This document shows positions 35,301 through 43,196 of a stretch of 64,000 nt of DNA, in pieces. Origin of the DNA: Tahibacter aquaticus (GTDB taxonomy: Bacteria > Pseudomonadota > Gammaproteobacteria > Xanthomonadales > Rhodanobacteraceae). The position numbers and the translations under genes are program-made. The stretch covers positions 124,001-188,000 of the forward strand of contig NZ_SNZH01000008.1 of the NCBI RefSeq assembly GCF_004363655.1, read 5' to 3'. Under the pieces are notes generated by a model. It saw only the letters and a program-made list of their open reading frames with translations, had not been told where the DNA came from and ran no database searches. How positions within the stretch are numbered: position 1 is the first letter of the stretch; each line of letters starts with the position of its first letter.

Positions 35301-36501
35301 CGCACCGATACAGATCGTCGCGACACCGGGCAGCGGCGTCACCGACGGCGTTTACCGGGTGAATATCGCGGTCGGCTCGGCGAATGCGCAGAACGGCGCG
35401 ATTCCCCTCAGCATCGCCGTCACCGATGCGAATGTCGGTAGCGTCACCTTCAAGGTCGAGGACATCTATACCGATCCCACGGGCAAGTACGGCCCGCCCG
35501 TGCTCGGCCTGGAAGGCGCCAGCGTGCGCGTGCAGAACGAAGCGGTGCTGAGCGAGGTGTCCAGCGGCCGCACCGGCCCCGGCGGCCTGCTGCGGCTGGA
35601 CAACCTGCCGCTGGGCAACTACGTCTACCGCGTCAGCGCGCCCAATCATGCCGATGCCAGCGGCCGCATCCTGGTCAAGCCCGTCGGCCAGAACGGCACC
35701 AGCCCCATTCTGGAAGAGGTATTCCTCGACTACGAACTGGTCAGCTTCGAATGGTCGGTGACGGAAACCACGATCCAGGACCGCTACGACGTGCGGCTGG
35801 AGGCGACCTACCGCACCAATGTGCCGGCGCCGGTCGTGCTCATCGAACCCAGCGCGATCAACATTCCCGACCTGCAGGCCGGCGAGGAATTCAGCGGCGA
35901 GCTGACCATCACCAACTACGGCCTGGTGCGTGCCGACAACGTGCGGTTCGTCGCGCCGCAGAGCAGCCCCAAGCTAGCCTTCGAATTCTCCGGCGAAGTG
36001 CCGACTTCGCTGGATGCGAACAAGCGCGTACGCCTGGCCTACAAGGTGACCGCATTGCAGACCTTCCCCGGCGACAGCGTGCAACTGGGCAGCAATCAGT
36101 CGCCGTTCGCGGCGAAAACGCTGATCGGCCAGCCCAAGCTGGAAATCTGCAATCCGTTCAACGCCATCATGGCGGTGTATTTCAACTACGAATGCACCAA
36201 CGGCACGAATCGCGACGGCAACAGCCGGGCCAGTTTCAACAAGCTGTGGGGCCAGTGCTGGGGCGAAAGCGATCCCACCGGCGGCGGCGGCCCCGGCCCG
36301 GCCGGCGGCCCCTGGGGACATGCCGGCTATCCGCCGGGCACGTCGATCAATCCGCCCGACCTGGTCTGTGCGGTGATCTGCACGGTCTTCTGCTGCAACC
36401 CCGAGGGCGCGCAGTCCGGCGGCGGCCCGGGCGTAAAAGGCGGCGGTGGTGTCGTCGGTGGCGGAGCCTTGCCACCGGGCCTGCCCACGCCAGGTTCCTG
36501 A
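32326..36501 (+). CDS. Giant secreted protein: beta-helix and Ig-like domains with Cys/Gly-rich C-terminus
   Basis: The 1391-aa product begins 2 nt after the preceding stop. After a signal peptide (TLLLAGLCLAGPASQA) a beta-helix-like module follows (LLVDDGVVVKFGARAGMVV...VVFTSLKDDS...RGDWRGVQVSP...LDLRYAGAAENAALDISG...NWWGHASGPTD), clearly related in pattern to the N-terminus of the preceding gene product. Next come bacterial Ig-like domains (VVEILAPAANATLGADAEFSVSASDASGIVAVELHVGD... and VLITAPSEAARLSDDVDIVAAA...). Later sections include a carboxypeptidase-regulatory-like unit near 1040-1110. The last 100 residues are odd: about ten Cys (CNPFNAIMAVYFNYEC, CAVICTVFCCN) and poly-Gly stretches, ending PPGLPTPGS. 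A role in displaying or binding the RHS protein encoded 46 nt downstream is a reasonable inference. Confidence 0.7.
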   Translation: MMNCIDLLRRRLAAGTARTLLLAGLCLAGPASQAASLLVDDGVVVKFGARAGMVVRSELSTGDQVVFTSLKDDSVAGSSDAAAALPSRGDWRGVQVSPAVVPERLGIDGLDLRYAGAAENAALDISGNYLLRGLRVRDSVRGIRVGAGTPQISDSLLLDNGSALESTGATPSIAASELVGNTFGVLNQTPASVVLARGNWWGHASGPTDAQNNPGGSGDAVSAGVDYAAFLGGAPLRDCAVAVADGNTVRVEPTVPLTLSCRNAVEYRLAESTDFSGVDFAPMVATVEFLLSPAAGTKQIHAEFRSAAGISRVVSLAQALQYSPGLPVVEILAPAANATLGADAEFSVSASDASGIVAVELHVGDRLLANDSQPPYAANIVVAEFASGDYVLKAVARSQRGQVSEATRSIRIQNGTPDSEPPLIGDARFGADSLAISGTTALSAPGQLRFAVSDASGVSSARAALDGVPLAGASFDGEHYTAFVAFDGVANGAHTFVLEATDASGNRATQAHAVTLAMPAPLPPQILAPLDGTVGQALVAVSGSAQPGSKVQMYLNGSAAGPLLPVGANGLFGASVSLPGEGGHQIHATAANDRGTSAASTLVLINYAVPAPTVLITAPSEAARLSDDVDIVAAAIDPVGLASVAFTVDGALRHTATQPPYSWRWPLAGVADGEHRIEVAATSTVGKTTTASRRVTVARAAEPPAPPQTAYTGVVLDALPAASYGEQDIVISGRSVARSDGAALPNSLLRLVLSVGGFQRKINVVTDAQGDFRFVFKPQPSDAGMFGVSANHPDEAVKPTQKNYTISRVRLSPGDYNLHAARTVSTPVRLQASTGAGEGIRGFRLAIEAAEQPGGALPPGLSVTLPPAQDIASNGSIDLDVRVLAALQSGDTGVIVLSAYAADSGNAKRGKVNINYRLSDPQPSLWPSPAALSSGVKRGQQVTETVTLKNRGALTAQAVTAQLVEASPGAGVPGWISLSSGGQLGDIDIGASAPIQIVATPGSGVTDGVYRVNIAVGSANAQNGAIPLSIAVTDANVGSVTFKVEDIYTDPTGKYGPPVLGLEGASVRVQNEAVLSEVSSGRTGPGGLLRLDNLPLGNYVYRVSAPNHADASGRILVKPVGQNGTSPILEEVFLDYELVSFEWSVTETTIQDRYDVRLEATYRTNVPAPVVLIEPSAINIPDLQAGEEFSGELTITNYGLVRADNVRFVAPQSSPKLAFEFSGEVPTSLDANKRVRLAYKVTALQTFPGDSVQLGSNQSPFAAKTLIGQPKLEICNPFNAIMAVYFNYECTNGTNRDGNSRASFNKLWGQCWGESDPTGGGGPGPAGGPWGHAGYPPGTSINPPDLVCAVICTVFCCNPEGAQSGGGPGVKGGGGVVGGGALPPGLPTPGS

Positions 36502-36547
36502 TGGGGCTTCTCCCGTGCTGCATATCCCTTATTACCGAGTAATACGC

Positions 36548-39500
36548 ATGAAAATCTCGATCAAGCCATGGATAGGCCTGGCCGCGTGGCTCGCCTTCGC
36601 GAGCATGCCGCCGGCGCTGTTCGCCGCGGGCCAGGTGCGCCTGCCCAACGGCGACTACCACGAGGAAGTGCAGGATCTGACGGTCAAGGTGCTTGGCGGC
36701 CATATCGCCGTCAGCCGCACCTGGCAGGCGGAGAACGTCAACCGCAGCGAATACCGCTGGTATATCAATCCCAGCTGGGCCGACCTGCGCTTCGAGTTCG
36801 ACCCTGTCGACAGCAGCGTCAAGACCATCGATCGCGCCGGTTCCAAATTCGAGCGCGGCGGCAACGGCATCTACATCTATGACCGTCATTTCTTCATTGC
36901 GCGGCGGACGGCGGCGCAGCACGGTGCAGACGGCTGGCGCTGGTACGACCGCGCCGGCAACTGGATCGACTACGCCGACAACGGCAAGATCCTGGCCTAC
37001 GGCAACCGCAACGACGTCAGCGTGCGCTTCGAAAGGAACGAGCCGGATGGCCCGATCCGCCGCGTGCTCGATCATCGCGGCCAGCTGGCCCTGACGCTGG
37101 ACTACAGCGGCAACCGGGTCGATTCCATCACCGACCGCAGCGGCAATCGCGTGCAGTACATCTACCAGGGCAATGATCTGGTCGAAGTCGTCGACGTGCG
37201 CGGCTACCGCTGGAAATACGCCTACAGCGGTGGTCGCCTGGTCGAGAAGACCGATCCGGAACTGCGCAAGACCACGATCAGCTACGGCGGCGGGCGCGTC
37301 GTCCGCATCACCGATCCGATGACGTTTTCGCGCACCTGGGCCTACGACTACAACCGCACCCGGCGCGAATACACCATCACCCTGAAAGGCCCGGAAGATT
37401 CACGCATCGTCAAGCGCGTATTCGACAGCGGCGGCCAGTTGCGCAGCGAAATCCAGGGCACGCGCGAAACCTATTCGCGCCTGCGCGACGGCGCCAGTGT
37501 TGAAGTGGAAACCGACGAGCGCGGCGGCACCACGCGTACCACGCTGGACGCCAACGGCAATGTGACCAGGACCGTGCATCCCGACGGCAGCTTTTCCACG
37601 GCCAGCTACGATCCGGTCTACAACCAGCCGCTGGAACAGATCGACGAAAACGGCGTGCGCACGCTGCGCGAATACGACGCCAAGGGCAATCTGAAGAAGC
37701 TGACCGAAGCGGCAGGCCTGCCCGAGCAGCGTGTGCGCAGCTATACCTATGACGAGTTCGGCCAGCTCAAAAGCGAGACCACCGAAGGCGCAACTGATCT
37801 CGACGACGTGACTTTCGCGCGCGAGTACGACGACTATGGCAACGCCAAGACCCTGGTCGACGGGGAAAACAACATCACCCGCCTGCAGTACGACGTGCGT
37901 GGGCTGACGGTGCAGCGCACCGACCCGCGCAACAAGGTGTGGAAGACCCGCTTCGACCCTGGCGGGCTGCTGCTGGAATCGGAAAACCCGCTGGGCGAAA
38001 AGACCCTCTACGAATACGACAAAACCGGCAATCAGGTGAAGACGACCGATCCGCGCGGCAAGGTGACGACGGCCACCTACTATGCCGACGATCGGGTGCA
38101 TACCGTCGCCGGCCCCAGCGGCCTGGCACAGACCTGGACCTATACCCGCGGCGGCGCGGAAAAGAGCTTCACCGACGAAGGCGGCGTCGGCTTCACCGCC
38201 GAGCACGACGGCGACGGCAGGATTGTGCGCATTGTGGATAATGCAGGTGCCGAGAAGGTCATCGACTACGGCGCCGACGGCAATATCACCGCGATCCGTT
38301 TGCCTGGCTATTGCGAAATCTACAAGTACGACCAGCGCGGACGCCGCACCGTGACCACGCGCACCACGCCGTGCAGCGGCGACAACCGCTCCGTGGAAAC
38401 CCGCAGCACTGCCTATGACGGCAGAGGGCGCGTGATTTCCAGTACCGATGCCCTGGGCCATACCACGCTGATCGCCTACGACGGCCTGGGTCGTCCTGTC
38501 CAGGTGACCGATCCCGCTGGCGCGGTGACACGCATGAGCTATGACGCGAGCGACAATCGCATAGGCCAGACCGATCCCAACGATCGCCGCTCTGTTTTCC
38601 GATTCGACAAGGCGGGGCGTCTGCGCGAGGAAGCGACGTCGCTGGGTGCCACCCTCCGCTACGCCTACGATGCAACCGGCAATCTGGCCGAACGCGCTAG
38701 CCCGCGCGGCGACCGGCGCAAATACCGCTACGACGATGCGGGCCGCATGGTGCTGGAAGAACTCTACGAAGCCAGTGCCAACACGCCACAGCAGCGCGTC
38801 AGCTACGAATACACCGCGCGGGGCGATCTTGCCGGCTATGTGCAGACGGGCGACACCGTATCGAGCGCCGTCTACAGCTACGACGACAATGGCCGGCGCA
38901 ACGCGGAAACCGTCACGTTCGGCAGCGGCGCCAGTGCCTTCCAGAAAACCATCGCCGTCGACTACTGGCCCAACGGCCTGAAGAAATCGGTCAGCTATCC
39001 GGGCCAGACCACGGTCGCCTATACCTACAACGGCCTGAACCAGATCGAGACGGCGAGCCTGCCCGGTGGCGGCACGATGCGCTGGTCCAACTACCAGTGG
39101 AAGCGCGCGACGCAGATCGAGGCGCCTGGCGTAGTGACCACGCGCGCGTTCGACGGCGAGAACCAGCCGCTGGCGCACACGGTGCAGGCAATCGGCGCAG
39201 GCAGTGTCGCTGCGCCGGCCGGTGTGACGATCCTGCAGCAGAGCTACCGCTACGACTCAGTCGGCAATCTGCTGGAGCGCGGCAGCGAGGACGGCGTCTT
39301 TGCCTATACCTACGACAAAGCCGATCGCCTGCTCAGTGCCGATCCGCCGCCGGCCCTGCAGCGCAGTGGTGCCAACCCGGGCGGCCTGCCACTGGAAAGC
39401 TATTCCTACGACGGCGCCGGCAACCGTCTCAGCAGCGCTGCCCAGCCCGGTGACTGGAGCTACAACGCCGACAACCAGCTGCTCGCCTACGGCCTTGGTG

Positions 39501-40672
39501 CCGAACGCCAGTCCTTTGCTTACGACGCCGACGGGCAGACCACGAAAATCGAGGCAGCAGTGCCTCTTGCCCTGCGCTACGACGCAGCAGGCCGTCTGCG
39601 CGAAGCAACGCGCGGCGGCCAGATGGTTGGCCGATACCAGTACGACCCGTTCGGCCGGCGCATCCGCAAGGAAACCGCCCAGGGAGCAACCTGGTTCCAG
39701 TACAGCGACGAAGGCGTGGCCGCCGAATACGCTGCCAACGGTGCGCTGCAGCGTATCTACGGCTATCTGCCCGGCGAACGCTGGGGCCGCACGCCGCTGT
39801 GGCAGGCGCGCGCCGATGGCACCGGCTGGCAGGTCTATACCTATCACGTCGATCTGGCCGGCTTGCCGGTGCGCATGACCGACCGCAGCGGTGCGGTGGT
39901 CTGGTCCTTGCGCAGCGACGCCTTCGGCGCCAGCGAAATCATCGAAGCCCAGGCGGGCGTGGACAATCCGCTGCGCTACCCGGGCCAGTACCGCGATACG
40001 GAAACCGGCATCAACTACAACTGGCATCGCAGCTACCAGCCGGCCACCGGGCGCTATCTGGAATGGGATCCGATGCGCCAGTACGGCGATCCGAATCCGT
40101 ATTCGTATGCGAATGCCAATCCGTTCCGCTTTATCGATCCGGAAGGGCTGCTGTCCAAGGCCCATTGCGATTGCGACAAGGACACCAAACAGGGCGCGCT
40201 CTGGCTGGGCGGCAGTGGTGCGTTCACCGGCATGGTCGGCCCGGTTGGCGCCGTGCTCGGACTGGGCGTGGTGCAGAACCAGTTCACCGGCGAGGTCTGC
40301 ATCACGTTCAAGTATTGCCTGCGCTTCGGCATCGGCGCCGGCGTCTCCGCCGGTGTCGGCGCAGACGCCGAATGGGGCAACTGGTGCGGCAAGGACATGG
40401 ATGGCGGCACGTCCTGCGAACTGAGTATCAGCGGCGTGGCAGTCGGCGGGCTGCGCGGCAGGGTGAAGATGCGGCATCTGCCGGATGCTGCCATCGGCGG
40501 CGTTTGCGGCGACCCGTCCGGCAGTGCGGATCTCGGCGGCCTGGACCCCAAATATTTTCCGAAAGGACTGGGCGCCGCCGCCGCCGCCGGCGCGGAAGCG
40601 TCGATAGCGCTGACGCTGTGCAAGACCCAGGTAATCAAGTGCTTCAACTCGCCCTGCGCCTGCAATAGATAG
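36548..40672 (+). CDS. Sec-exported RHS/YD-repeat protein with Cys-rich C-terminal tail
   Basis: The 1374-aa protein has a Sec signal peptide (GLAAWLAFASMPPALFAA), a DUF6531-like N-terminal part (LPNGDYHEEVQDLTVKV...ISR-type TW) and many YD repeats (for example TTLIAYDGLGRPVQVTDPAGAV, RYAYDATGNLAERASPRGDRRKYRYDDAGRM). It ends its shell with the RHS core YPGQYRDTETGINYNWHRSY...GRYLEWDPM...PNPYSYANANPFRFIDPEG at about residues 1140-1202. RHS shells usually enclose a variable C-terminal toxin cut at this point. The tail here (about 1203-1374) has a Gly-rich hydrophobic part (GAFTGMVGPVGAVLGLGVV, FGIGAGVSAGVGADAEWG) and more than ten Cys, and matches no toxin I know. There is no PAAR or VgrG, and no immunity gene follows. 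It is the last gene of the operon, ending at a strong hairpin. Confidence 0.88.
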   Translation: MKISIKPWIGLAAWLAFASMPPALFAAGQVRLPNGDYHEEVQDLTVKVLGGHIAVSRTWQAENVNRSEYRWYINPSWADLRFEFDPVDSSVKTIDRAGSKFERGGNGIYIYDRHFFIARRTAAQHGADGWRWYDRAGNWIDYADNGKILAYGNRNDVSVRFERNEPDGPIRRVLDHRGQLALTLDYSGNRVDSITDRSGNRVQYIYQGNDLVEVVDVRGYRWKYAYSGGRLVEKTDPELRKTTISYGGGRVVRITDPMTFSRTWAYDYNRTRREYTITLKGPEDSRIVKRVFDSGGQLRSEIQGTRETYSRLRDGASVEVETDERGGTTRTTLDANGNVTRTVHPDGSFSTASYDPVYNQPLEQIDENGVRTLREYDAKGNLKKLTEAAGLPEQRVRSYTYDEFGQLKSETTEGATDLDDVTFAREYDDYGNAKTLVDGENNITRLQYDVRGLTVQRTDPRNKVWKTRFDPGGLLLESENPLGEKTLYEYDKTGNQVKTTDPRGKVTTATYYADDRVHTVAGPSGLAQTWTYTRGGAEKSFTDEGGVGFTAEHDGDGRIVRIVDNAGAEKVIDYGADGNITAIRLPGYCEIYKYDQRGRRTVTTRTTPCSGDNRSVETRSTAYDGRGRVISSTDALGHTTLIAYDGLGRPVQVTDPAGAVTRMSYDASDNRIGQTDPNDRRSVFRFDKAGRLREEATSLGATLRYAYDATGNLAERASPRGDRRKYRYDDAGRMVLEELYEASANTPQQRVSYEYTARGDLAGYVQTGDTVSSAVYSYDDNGRRNAETVTFGSGASAFQKTIAVDYWPNGLKKSVSYPGQTTVAYTYNGLNQIETASLPGGGTMRWSNYQWKRATQIEAPGVVTTRAFDGENQPLAHTVQAIGAGSVAAPAGVTILQQSYRYDSVGNLLERGSEDGVFAYTYDKADRLLSADPPPALQRSGANPGGLPLESYSYDGAGNRLSSAAQPGDWSYNADNQLLAYGLGAERQSFAYDADGQTTKIEAAVPLALRYDAAGRLREATRGGQMVGRYQYDPFGRRIRKETAQGATWFQYSDEGVAAEYAANGALQRIYGYLPGERWGRTPLWQARADGTGWQVYTYHVDLAGLPVRMTDRSGAVVWSLRSDAFGASEIIEAQAGVDNPLRYPGQYRDTETGINYNWHRSYQPATGRYLEWDPMRQYGDPNPYSYANANPFRFIDPEGLLSKAHCDCDKDTKQGALWLGGSGAFTGMVGPVGAVLGLGVVQNQFTGEVCITFKYCLRFGIGAGVSAGVGADAEWGNWCGKDMDGGTSCELSISGVAVGGLRGRVKMRHLPDAAIGGVCGDPSGSADLGGLDPKYFPKGLGAAAAAGAEASIALTLCKTQVIKCFNSPCACNR

Positions 40673-40688
40673 ACACAGCAAGGTGTGC

Positions 40689-40719
40689 TGCCGATGGCCG
40701 CAGGCTGCGGCCATCGGCA
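40689..40719. terminator. Perfect 14-bp hairpin between convergent RHS and TonB-receptor genes
   Basis: TGCCGATGGCCGCA (40689-40702) pairs perfectly with TGCGGCCATCGGCA (40706-40719) around the 3-nt loop GGC. It lies exactly in the 53-bp gap between two gene ends. No T-tract follows, so it may act as a 3'-end stabiliser or a rho-assisted bidirectional terminator. Confidence 0.65.
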
Positions 40720-40725
40720 CGCTAC

Positions 40726-43080
40726 TCAGAACGCGTAAGCCAGCGACACCCGCACATTGCGTCCGGGTTCGCTGTAGCGGTCGATGCCGTCGCCGCGCAC
40801 ACCGCCGCGGACGCCGCCCGAGCCATTGGTGACGAAGCGCACGCGCTGCCAGCGGAAATATTCTTCGTCCAGCAGGTTGTAGATGCCGGCATTGAACTTG
40901 AGCTTTTCCGTCAGGTATACGGAAGCGAGTATGTCCAGCACGGTGAAGCGGTCGCTCAGGTAGGCCGAGCTGGGCGTGACGGTGCCGTTGGCTGCAGTTT
41001 CCACCGCGTCGCCGCGTTGCTTTGCCGCCGAATGGGTGAGGTTGCCGGTCAGGTTCCAGCGCCGCGACGGTGCGTCGTAGCGCAGGCCGAGCACGCCTGA
41101 AGCCGGCACGATGCTGGCCAGTGGATCGCCGTTCTGTTTCTCGCCTTCGTTATACGAATAGGCAAAACGCAGGCTCAGGTCACGATTGAGCAGCCAGCGT
41201 CCTTCCAGTTCCACACCCGTGACGATGACGCGGCCGGCATTCGCCGGTGTGGTGTATTCGTCGCCATATTCCACCGTACACGTGGTGCCGGCCGCATTGC
41301 AGACGCGATAGCCGGTGCCCGGGTTGCGCACGCGCGTGACGTATTCGATGAAGTTCGAATAGCGGTCGCGGTAGACCGACACGCCGAGCAGATGGCCGTC
41401 GCCCTGCCAGCGCCAGCCGATCTCGGTATTCAGGCTTTTTTCCGCCTGCAGGTCGGGATTGGCGACCGAATCCCACAGGTCGACTTCCTGGCCGGTCGCA
41501 TCGACGATGCCTGGCGTGGTGCTGGTGGCGTAGTACAAGTCCTCGACCGTCGGCGCGCGGAAGCCGCGGCCGATCTGTGCCCACAGCGTGTGTTCTGGCG
41601 CGATCTTGAAATCGGCGCCGAGCTGCCAGGTTGGCACGGCGAAGCTGACGTCGCCGACCGTGCCGCTGGGGTCCTGGTAGTGCGTATCGGGTCTGGGCTT
41701 GTAGTCGTAGTTGTCGTAGCGCAGGCCGGCGCTGAGGCCGAAGCGGCCGCCGGCAATGGCGATGCGCTCGCGTGCGTAGAGGTTCCAGTTGCTCACGTCG
41801 GTCTTGGGCACGAAATCCGGATCGACTTCGACCAGGGTCACCTGGCCGGTCTGGCCGACATAACGCGTATCGACCGAGGAGAAATCGGCATCACGCACCT
41901 GGTAGCCGGCGCCGTAGAGCAGGGTGTGGCGGGTGCCGCCGCTGTCGAACACCTTGTCGAAATGGATGTTCGTCGCATCCAGCTGCTGGCGGTAGTAGCG
42001 GTCTTCGGTGCGGTCGCAGGGGCGCACGCTTTGTGGACAGGTGGAAGAGTTGAACAGCATGTAGGTCAGCCCGCTGCTGTCCTGCTTCTGCTGGTCGTAG
42101 CGCCATTCCACCGTATCGAACAGGCGGTTGCCGGCTTTCCATTCGTATTTGACGCCGTAGCGGTCGCGGTCGGATTTGTCGTGGCCGGTGCGCACGTGGT
42201 AGCTCGCGTCCAGCCGCGACAATGCTTCACTGTCGACGGTCGAATCGGCGATCTCGGCGATCAGGCCCAGGCGATGTGCGTCGCCGAGCACGAAATCGAC
42301 CTTGGCCAGCAGGTTGTCGCTCGTGCGTGTGAGCGGGTCGGGCGTGCGCCGGCCCGGCCCGGTCTGGGCGGGCGCATCGTCGAACGACGCGCGCTCATGG
42401 CCTTCCCGGCGCGTCAGCACCAGCAGCGATTCGACCCTGCCGCTGCGGTTGGCCAGGGTTGCCGAAGCCAGGGTTTCCTCGCTGTCGCTGGAATAGCCGG
42501 CCTTGACGCTGGCGAAGGTGTCGTTGCCCGTGTCGGCCAGGTAGTCGGCAGCATCCTTGGTCACCAGTACCACTGCGCCGCCGAGCGAGCCGCTGCCGGC
42601 GGTGATGGAATCGGCACCCTTGATGATTTCTACCGACTTCAGTGCATCGATGTCGACGCCGCCGCGGGTGGAGCGGAAGAAATCGTAGGGCTGGTAGCTG
42701 GCCGGGTCCAGCGAATCGCCCAGGCCCAGGCCATCGACCGTGATCGCGACGCGGTCGCTTTCCAGGCCGCGGATAGTGAAGCCGTTGGCGCCGAAGCGGC
42801 CGATGTCGATCACGCTGACGCCGGGGATATAGCGCACGGCATCGTCGAAATTCTGCGCGTTCTCGTCGTCGAGTTGCCGCGCGCCGATGAGCTTGACGTT
42901 GTTGGTCGCCGACTGGGCCTTGGCCACATCGGCTTCCACATGCACGGTAGTCAGTGCGCTGGCGGCGGGCCCGGGTTCCGGCCCGGCGAGTGCCGCCGCA
43001 GGGCTGGTCGATGCGGCCAGGCTCGCCGCGACGGCGAGCGCCAGCAGCGAACGGGTGCAGACAGGATGGGGTCGTTTCAT
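40726..43080 (-). CDS. TonB-dependent haem/siderophore-type outer-membrane receptor
   Basis: The 784-aa product has a signal peptide, then the plug domain (about 55-170: NFDDAVRYIPGVSVIDIGRFGANGFTIRGLESDRVAITVDGLGLGDS...VEIIKGADSITAGSGSLGGAVVLVTKD) and a 22-strand-type barrel ending in ...VRVSLAYAF with the terminal Phe used for outer-membrane assembly. The plug wording and RGFRAPTVEDLYYA, with NPDLQAEKSLNTEIGW, are those of the TonB-dependent haemoglobin/transferrin/lactoferrin receptor family. The ligand is not shown; haem or a ferric chelate is likely given the Fur-box-like site heading the operon. It is the last of four co-directional genes. The ATG at 43080 follows GGAG at 8 nt; 116 nt separate it from the ApbE gene. 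Confidence 0.9.
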   Translation of the reverse strand: MKRPHPVCTRSLLALAVAASLAASTSPAAALAGPEPGPAASALTTVHVEADVAKAQSATNNVKLIGARQLDDENAQNFDDAVRYIPGVSVIDIGRFGANGFTIRGLESDRVAITVDGLGLGDSLDPASYQPYDFFRSTRGGVDIDALKSVEIIKGADSITAGSGSLGGAVVLVTKDAADYLADTGNDTFASVKAGYSSDSEETLASATLANRSGRVESLLVLTRREGHERASFDDAPAQTGPGRRTPDPLTRTSDNLLAKVDFVLGDAHRLGLIAEIADSTVDSEALSRLDASYHVRTGHDKSDRDRYGVKYEWKAGNRLFDTVEWRYDQQKQDSSGLTYMLFNSSTCPQSVRPCDRTEDRYYRQQLDATNIHFDKVFDSGGTRHTLLYGAGYQVRDADFSSVDTRYVGQTGQVTLVEVDPDFVPKTDVSNWNLYARERIAIAGGRFGLSAGLRYDNYDYKPRPDTHYQDPSGTVGDVSFAVPTWQLGADFKIAPEHTLWAQIGRGFRAPTVEDLYYATSTTPGIVDATGQEVDLWDSVANPDLQAEKSLNTEIGWRWQGDGHLLGVSVYRDRYSNFIEYVTRVRNPGTGYRVCNAAGTTCTVEYGDEYTTPANAGRVIVTGVELEGRWLLNRDLSLRFAYSYNEGEKQNGDPLASIVPASGVLGLRYDAPSRRWNLTGNLTHSAAKQRGDAVETAANGTVTPSSAYLSDRFTVLDILASVYLTEKLKFNAGIYNLLDEEYFRWQRVRFVTNGSGGVRGGVRGDGIDRYSEPGRNVRVSLAYAF

Positions 43081-43196
43081 GGGTGTACTCCGCAACAATG
43101 GAAAAAATGCTCGGCCCGGCCGCCGTTCGGCGACAGGCTTCCCCTGGCTGCGGAGCAGCCGGCGCGGACGCCGGTGCCTTGCTGGGTGGATGTGGC

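Noticed and set aside
32398-35649. 1083-aa antisense frame opposite the giant Ig-like gene
   Set aside because: Composition is that of a reverse-complement shadow (Arg/Gly/Asp rich) with no recognisable motif.
36548-40672. RHS protein as type VI secretion effector
   Set aside because: It has a Sec signal peptide and no PAAR, VgrG or chaperone gene nearby.
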